Source: Pseudoduganella ginsengisoli (GTDB lineage: Bacteria; Pseudomonadota; Gammaproteobacteria; Burkholderiales; Burkholderiaceae_D). Taken from it: DNA of 64,000 nt. Positions 60,414 through 64,000 of this stretch are shown in pieces; position 1 is the stretch's first letter; every line of letters starts with the position of its first letter. Below the pieces are notes generated by a model. The model ran no database searches. It worked only from the letters and a program-made list of their open reading frames with translations, and had not been told where the DNA came from. The position numbers were made by a program, and so were the translations under genes. The stretch spans positions 124,001-188,000 of the forward strand of contig NZ_WNLA01000002.1 in the NCBI RefSeq assembly GCF_009720865.1, written 5' to 3'.

Positions 60414-60797
60414 ATGCGAAAAGTACCGATATTCCTGACCTTGATCACCGCCGCCATGGCCTTCAACGCCGGTTCCGCCGAGCCGGAAATGGGCATGGAC
60501 TTGATGCAAAACATCGAAGACGCGAACAAAAGCCTGTCATCCAATATCGCGCTGGCCAACAAGCAGGCGGCCGGCAGCGATGCCAAAGACCTGGAGCGCA
60601 TGTTCCAGGAAGTGGAAACCTTCTTTGAACACAAGGGCGATGCAAAAAACGCGGTCGACCTGGCCAGGCAAAGCCGCGAACTGTCGGCCGACATCGTGCA
60701 GTTGGTCGCCACCGGCAAGTTCGATGCGGCCACGGACAAGGCCACAACCTTGTCGCGCACGTGCCGCACGTGCCACACGTTCTACAAGAAGGAGTGA
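60414..60797 (+). CDS. Small exported c-type cytochrome (class II, c'-like)
   Basis: A 127-residue protein with a signal peptide (ending NAGSA/EP) and a single C-terminal heme site CRTCH (Cys117, Cys120, His121) after a helical stretch, the class II layout. The ATG at 60414 is chosen because it begins the signal peptide; a longer frame adds only a non-hydrophobic leader. It is the third gene of the sigma-54 operon and ends 3 bp before the apparent ribosome region of the next cytochrome gene. Confidence 0.85.
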   Translation: MRKVPIFLTLITAAMAFNAGSAEPEMGMDLMQNIEDANKSLSSNIALANKQAAGSDAKDLERMFQEVETFFEHKGDAKNAVDLARQSRELSADIVQLVATGKFDAATDKATTLSRTCRTCHTFYKKE

Positions 60798-60827
60798 ACC
60801 ATCGCTGCGCATCGAAACATCGGCAGC

Positions 60828-61511
60828 GTGCTGAGGGCATGTGTGCTGGCGGCCGTGTGCTGCGGGCAGGCGGACGCCATCCCGGCCGCGCCGGCATCCA
60901 CGGCGCCCGCGAAGACGGATGGCGGCGTGAAGGGCAATGCGGAAGCCGGGCGTATCAAGGCTGAATCCGAACGTTGCCTGGAATGCCACGGCCAGCCTGG
61001 TGTCGAACAAGGCCACAGCGCGGGCGAAGATGGCAAATTCGCCCGCCTCGGCGGCCAGCAGCATGCCTACATTGTCAAGCAAGTGCAGGATTTCCGCGCA
61101 GGGCGGCGCAAGAACGACTTCATGGTGATGATGGCCGCCAGTGTCAGCGACGACGACGTGGCGGACATTGCAGCTTATTTTGCCGCGCAGCCGGCCATGC
61201 CTGCCGCAATCAGGGCAGAGACGAGGGGAGAAAGCAGGAGCGCCGGCCAGCATGGCCCCGCGGCAGCACTGTTCCGGCAAGGCGACGCGGCGCGCAAGGT
61301 TGCGGCCTGCGCCACCTGCCATGGGGCAGCCGGTGAAGGCATCGCCGGTATGGCGCCCGTGATTGGCGGCCAGGGACGGCGCTACCTGTCGCAGCAGTTG
61401 CACAACTGGCGCAGCGGTGAACGCAGCAATGGAGCTGGTATGCGGGAAGCAGCCGCCAGCCTGACGGACGCGGAAATCGATGCGCTCGCGCTGTACGTAT
61501 CGGAAATGTAA
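60828..61511 (+). CDS. Diheme c-type cytochrome (c4-like)
   Basis: A 227-residue exported protein with two heme sites: CLECH (Cys50, Cys53, His54) and CATCH (Cys161, Cys164, His165), each followed by a cytochrome c fold of about 80 residues (GGQQHAYIVKQVQDFRAG and GGQGRRYLSQQLHNWRSG). This is the c4 arrangement used for periplasmic electron transfer. The start is uncertain: GTG 60828 opens a good signal peptide but has no ribosome site, while a strong AAGGAG lies before an in-frame ATC at 60801. The gene shares the frame of the preceding cytochrome. Confidence 0.87.
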   Translation: MLRACVLAAVCCGQADAIPAAPASTAPAKTDGGVKGNAEAGRIKAESERCLECHGQPGVEQGHSAGEDGKFARLGGQQHAYIVKQVQDFRAGRRKNDFMVMMAASVSDDDVADIAAYFAAQPAMPAAIRAETRGESRSAGQHGPAAALFRQGDAARKVAACATCHGAAGEGIAGMAPVIGGQGRRYLSQQLHNWRSGERSNGAGMREAAASLTDAEIDALALYVSEM

Positions 61512-61532
61512 AACCACTATAGGAGAAACAAC

Positions 61533-62117
61533 ATGATAAAAAAACTGACGCTGGCGGCAATCGCCGCTGCCATCGCTTCCCTGCCCGCCTATGCGGCTTT
61601 AAAGGAAGGCGATGCGGCGCCTTCCTTTACGGCGCAAGCGTCGAAGGCAGGCAAGGCGTTTGAATTTTCACTGAAGGACGCACTGAAGAAAGGGCCGGTG
61701 GTCGTGTACTTTTACCCGTCCGCCTATACGGGTGGCTGCAATGTGCAGGCGCATACGTTTGCCGTCAACCATGACAAATTCACGGCGGCAGGCGCCACCG
61801 TGGTAGGCGTGTCGCTGGACAGCATCGCGCGGCTGAATGACTTTTCCGCCGACCCGAATTATTGCGCGGGCAAATTCCCGGTCGCGGCCGATGCCGACGG
61901 CCGCATCGCCCGTTCGTATGACCTGGCGATCCGCGAAGCGGCGCCGGGCAAGAAAGACACGCGCGGCATCGACATCGACCATGCCACCACCGAGCGCACC
62001 ACCTTCATCGTCACGCCGGACGGCCGCATTGCGGCCGCCGTGGGCGGACTGACGCCGGCCGCCAACGTGGAAAAGGCGCTGGAAACCGTACAGCAACTGT
62101 CGCGCAAGCGCACTTAA
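61533..62117 (+). CDS. Exported peroxiredoxin
   Basis: A 194-residue thioredoxin-fold peroxiredoxin of the AhpC/BCP type with a signal peptide (ending LPAYA/AL). The peroxidatic cysteine is Cys69 in YFYPSAYTGGCNVQ and a possible resolving cysteine is Cys111 (DPNYCAGKF). It would reduce peroxides in the periplasm, fitting a redox operon that may generate them. AGGAGA precedes the ATG. It lies 21 bp after the c4-like gene. Confidence 0.9.
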   Translation: MIKKLTLAAIAAAIASLPAYAALKEGDAAPSFTAQASKAGKAFEFSLKDALKKGPVVVYFYPSAYTGGCNVQAHTFAVNHDKFTAAGATVVGVSLDSIARLNDFSADPNYCAGKFPVAADADGRIARSYDLAIREAAPGKKDTRGIDIDHATTERTTFIVTPDGRIAAAVGGLTPAANVEKALETVQQLSRKRT

Positions 62118-62127
62118 AGGAGAATCG

Positions 62128-63105
62128 ATGAAAAAGACATTAACCATTGCGCCCATCGTCGCGCTGCTGCTGGGGGCTTTTGCCACCAGCGCGCAAGCGC
62201 AGCTGGCCACCGCCGCCATTGCCGGCGTTGTCGCTGCCGGTACGCCGATTGAATTGATCAAGGAGGGATTTAACGGCACGGAAGGCCCGGTCGCCCTGCC
62301 GGACGGGAATTTCGCATTCACGGAAACGCCAGCCAACCGCATCACCCGCATTACGCCGGAAGGCGCGGTGTCCACGCTGCTGGAAAATTCCAACGGTTCC
62401 AATGGCTTGGCCATCAATGCGGACGGCGACATTTACGCGGTGCAGGTCGCGGATCCCAAGGTCGGCATTGTTTACCCGCCGCAGCGGGCGCGCACGCTGG
62501 CGGCCCGCTACGAAGGGGCGCCGTTTGGCCGCCCGAACGACATTGTGCTGGACCGCAAAGGCGGCGTGTACTTCACGGATTCCGGCGTGAATCCGCCTGC
62601 GCCGGGCGCGGCCCCTGCGCCGCAGCCTGCTGAAAAGCCAGCCAAGCCGGCCGTCTATCATATTTCCAATGAAGGGGCGCTGACCCGGCTGGCCGCTGAC
62701 ATTGAACGCCCGAACGGCATCCAGCTGAGCCCTGATGAAAAAACCCTGTACGTGGCCAATACCTTTGGCGAATACGTGCTGGCGTACGACATCCTCGGCG
62801 AAGGCAAAGTCGGCCCGCGCCGCAATTTCGCCAAGCTGGAAGGCTTCAAGAAAACCGAGACGGGCGGCACCAGCGGCGCGGACGGACTGGCGGTCGACGC
62901 TGATGGCCGCGTGTATGTCGCCACCTCGGTGGGGATCCAGGTATTCAGCAGCAAGGGCGAAGCGCTGGGCGTAATTGCATTGCCGAAGCAGCCGCAAAAC
63001 ATTGCGTTTGCGGGTCCGGGCAAGAAAACACTGTACGTGGTCGGCCGCGGCGCCGCCTACAAGATCGCCACGCTGACGCAGGGCTTCACTGGCCGCGCGA
63101 AATAA
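62128..63105 (+). CDS. Exported SMP-30/gluconolactonase-like protein
   Basis: A 325-residue six-bladed beta-propeller of the SMP-30/gluconolactonase/LRE family with a signal peptide (to TSAQA/QL). Family segments include FNGTEGPVALPDGNFAFTE (metal-ligand Glu), FGRPNDIVLDRKGGVYFTD, RPNGIQLSPDEKTLYVAN and GADGLAVDADGRVYVAT. It probably hydrolyses a sugar lactone or an ester in the periplasm. A Pro-rich insertion (APGAAPAPQPAEKPAKPA) lies after blade 3. AAAGGAG precedes the ATG and the gap to the peroxiredoxin gene is 10 bp. Confidence 0.9.
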   Translation: MKKTLTIAPIVALLLGAFATSAQAQLATAAIAGVVAAGTPIELIKEGFNGTEGPVALPDGNFAFTETPANRITRITPEGAVSTLLENSNGSNGLAINADGDIYAVQVADPKVGIVYPPQRARTLAARYEGAPFGRPNDIVLDRKGGVYFTDSGVNPPAPGAAPAPQPAEKPAKPAVYHISNEGALTRLAADIERPNGIQLSPDEKTLYVANTFGEYVLAYDILGEGKVGPRRNFAKLEGFKKTETGGTSGADGLAVDADGRVYVATSVGIQVFSSKGEALGVIALPKQPQNIAFAGPGKKTLYVVGRGAAYKIATLTQGFTGRAK

Positions 63106-63171
63106 CAACCGTACCACCGGGCTGCCTGCGGGCGGCCCGTCACCCATTTCAGCCAACCCTTAAGGAAGCAT

Positions 63172-63651
63172 ATGAAAAAAGCAGTATCCATCATCGCCGC
63201 CGCTGCCGTTGCAGCAGCCACGTTTGCCGCCACGGCGCCGGCCATTGCCCAGCAGGGCCCGAAGCCGGAAAACCTGATCAAGTGGCGCCAGTCCGCATTC
63301 CAGCTGGTCGCCTGGAACACGGGACGCATCAAGGCGTCGCTGGACGGCACGTACAACAAGGATGAAGTGCAGCGCGCCGCCAACAGCATCGCCGCCATCG
63401 CCAACGGTGGCCTGGGCGCCCTGTTCGCGCCGGGCACGGAACAGGGCAAGGGCTGGCACGACACGAGCGCCAAGCCGGAACTGTTCAAGGATACGAAAAA
63501 GTTTTCTGAATTCGGCGCAGGCTTCGGCAAGGAAGCCAATGAACTGGCTTCCGTGTCCGCTGGCGGCGACGTCAATGCCATCAAGGCGCAATTCGGCAAG
63601 CTGCAGCGCACTTGCAAGAGCTGCCATGACGACTTCAAAGCGAAGGATTAA
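63172..63651 (+). CDS. Exported cytochrome c' (class II)
   Basis: A 159-residue class II cytochrome with a signal peptide (ending PAIA/QQ), a four-helix body and a C-terminal heme site CKSCH (Cys148, Cys151, His152). Features such as KWRQSAFQLVAWNTGRIK match cytochrome c'. These proteins bind NO or transfer electrons. It differs from the smaller class II cytochrome at 60414 in the same operon. AAGGAAG precedes the ATG. Confidence 0.9.
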   Translation: MKKAVSIIAAAAVAAATFAATAPAIAQQGPKPENLIKWRQSAFQLVAWNTGRIKASLDGTYNKDEVQRAANSIAAIANGGLGALFAPGTEQGKGWHDTSAKPELFKDTKKFSEFGAGFGKEANELASVSAGGDVNAIKAQFGKLQRTCKSCHDDFKAKD

Positions 63652-63654
63652 TCC

Positions 63655-64000
63655 GTGAAAATCACACTTCATACTTCGTTGCTGGTTTGCGCCACCGTGG
63701 CCGCTTCCGCGTGGGGCGGCCACGTGCTGGCGCAAGCTGCGGGCCAGGGCGCGGCGGGAGCGCCTTCGACGGCGCGCTCCACCGATCCTTCCAAGCCGCT
63801 GAGCTTTTTCGTCACCAGCGAGGGCCCCGGCAAGGGCGCGGACCTGGGCGGACTGGCGGGTGCGGATGCGCACTGTCAAAAGCTGGCGGCGGCAGTGGGC
63901 GCGGGCGGCAAGACGTGGCGCGCGTATCTGAGCGCCCAGGCAGCCGATGGCCAACCGGCTGTCAACGCGCGTGACCGGATTGGCAAGGGCCCATGGTTCA
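63655..64000 (+). CDS. Exported lectin-like protein, 3' end cut by window
   Basis: An open frame starting GTG 3 nt after the cytochrome c' stop and running off the window (115 residues seen). A signal peptide (MKITLHTSLLVCATVAASAWG) is followed by a conserved-looking segment: PLSFFVTSEGPGKGADLGGL, then ADAHCQKLAAAVGAGGKTWRAY and NARDRIGKGPWF. This resembles the C-type-lectin-like/DUF1554-type proteins found after such cytochrome genes. The last gene visible in the sigma-54 operon. Confidence 0.8.
   Translation, partial: MKITLHTSLLVCATVAASAWGGHVLAQAAGQGAAGAPSTARSTDPSKPLSFFVTSEGPGKGADLGGLAGADAHCQKLAAAVGAGGKTWRAYLSAQAADGQPAVNARDRIGKGPWF

Noticed and set aside
62128..63105. SMP-30 protein as the arabinonolactonase missing from the arabinose pathway
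   Set aside because: It carries a signal peptide and belongs to the sigma-54 operon 43 kb away, while the arabinose dehydrogenase is cytosolic.

Overview
The window looks like chromosome from a GC-rich beta-proteobacterium, most likely an Oxalobacteraceae member (Massilia/Duganella/Janthinobacterium type). This is inferred from gene content, codon usage and the TonB/cytochrome-rich accessory genes, not from a marker gene. No rRNA, tRNA or CRISPR array was recognised.

Region 1 (1-7.3 kb): the 3' part of a type VI secretion vgrG is followed by an AT-rich cassette. It holds a two-domain peptidoglycan-hydrolase effector with a central LysM domain and several small exported proteins that are candidate immunity proteins. 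One of these is frameshifted. A small lipoprotein closes the region.

Region 2 (7.3-28.8 kb): an arabinan/L-arabinose utilisation locus, mostly on the minus strand. The first block encodes GH127, two GH43 and GH51 arabinan-degrading enzymes, plus a non-phosphorylating L-arabinose pathway (SDR dehydrogenase, L-arabonate dehydratase, FAH-fold dehydratase, 2-oxoglutarate-semialdehyde dehydrogenase). After an unrelated interlude (small secreted proteins, YciH, glyoxalase-like protein, GNAT) comes the second block: mutarotase, cytosolic GH43, GPH symporter and TonB receptor. The lead promoters of the two blocks share a 20-bp dyad, probably the operator of a regulator encoded elsewhere.

Region 3 (28.8-41.7 kb): mostly housekeeping or unlinked genes: HD-GYP phosphodiesterase, MFS transporter, periplasmic binding protein, HAF-repeat protein, AMP nucleosidase, EF-hand protein, S10-type peptidase, lipoprotein, MATE exporter, type II NADH dehydrogenase and a LysR regulator. 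A 0.3-kb block of inverted and tandem 24-bp repeats follows.

Region 4 (42-64 kb): the most interesting part. A minus-strand run encodes a rhodanese-like protein, cytochrome b561, TonB, ExbB, ExbD and an RND pump with its adaptor. Diverging from it are two paralogous TonB receptors (the first frameshifted) and an operon of DUF1549/DUF1553, DUF1501, three or more c-type cytochromes, a peroxiredoxin, an SMP-30 protein and a lectin-like protein cut by the window end. All four transcription units begin with a sigma-54 -24/-12 promoter (three match TGGCACG-N4-TTGC exactly). All lie near an 18-bp dyad CTGTTG-N6-CAACAG, one copy of which sits midway between the two divergent promoters. I read this as one sigma-54/enhancer-binding-protein regulon coupling outer-membrane uptake to periplasmic redox chemistry. 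Its substrate is unknown and no activator gene lies in the window.
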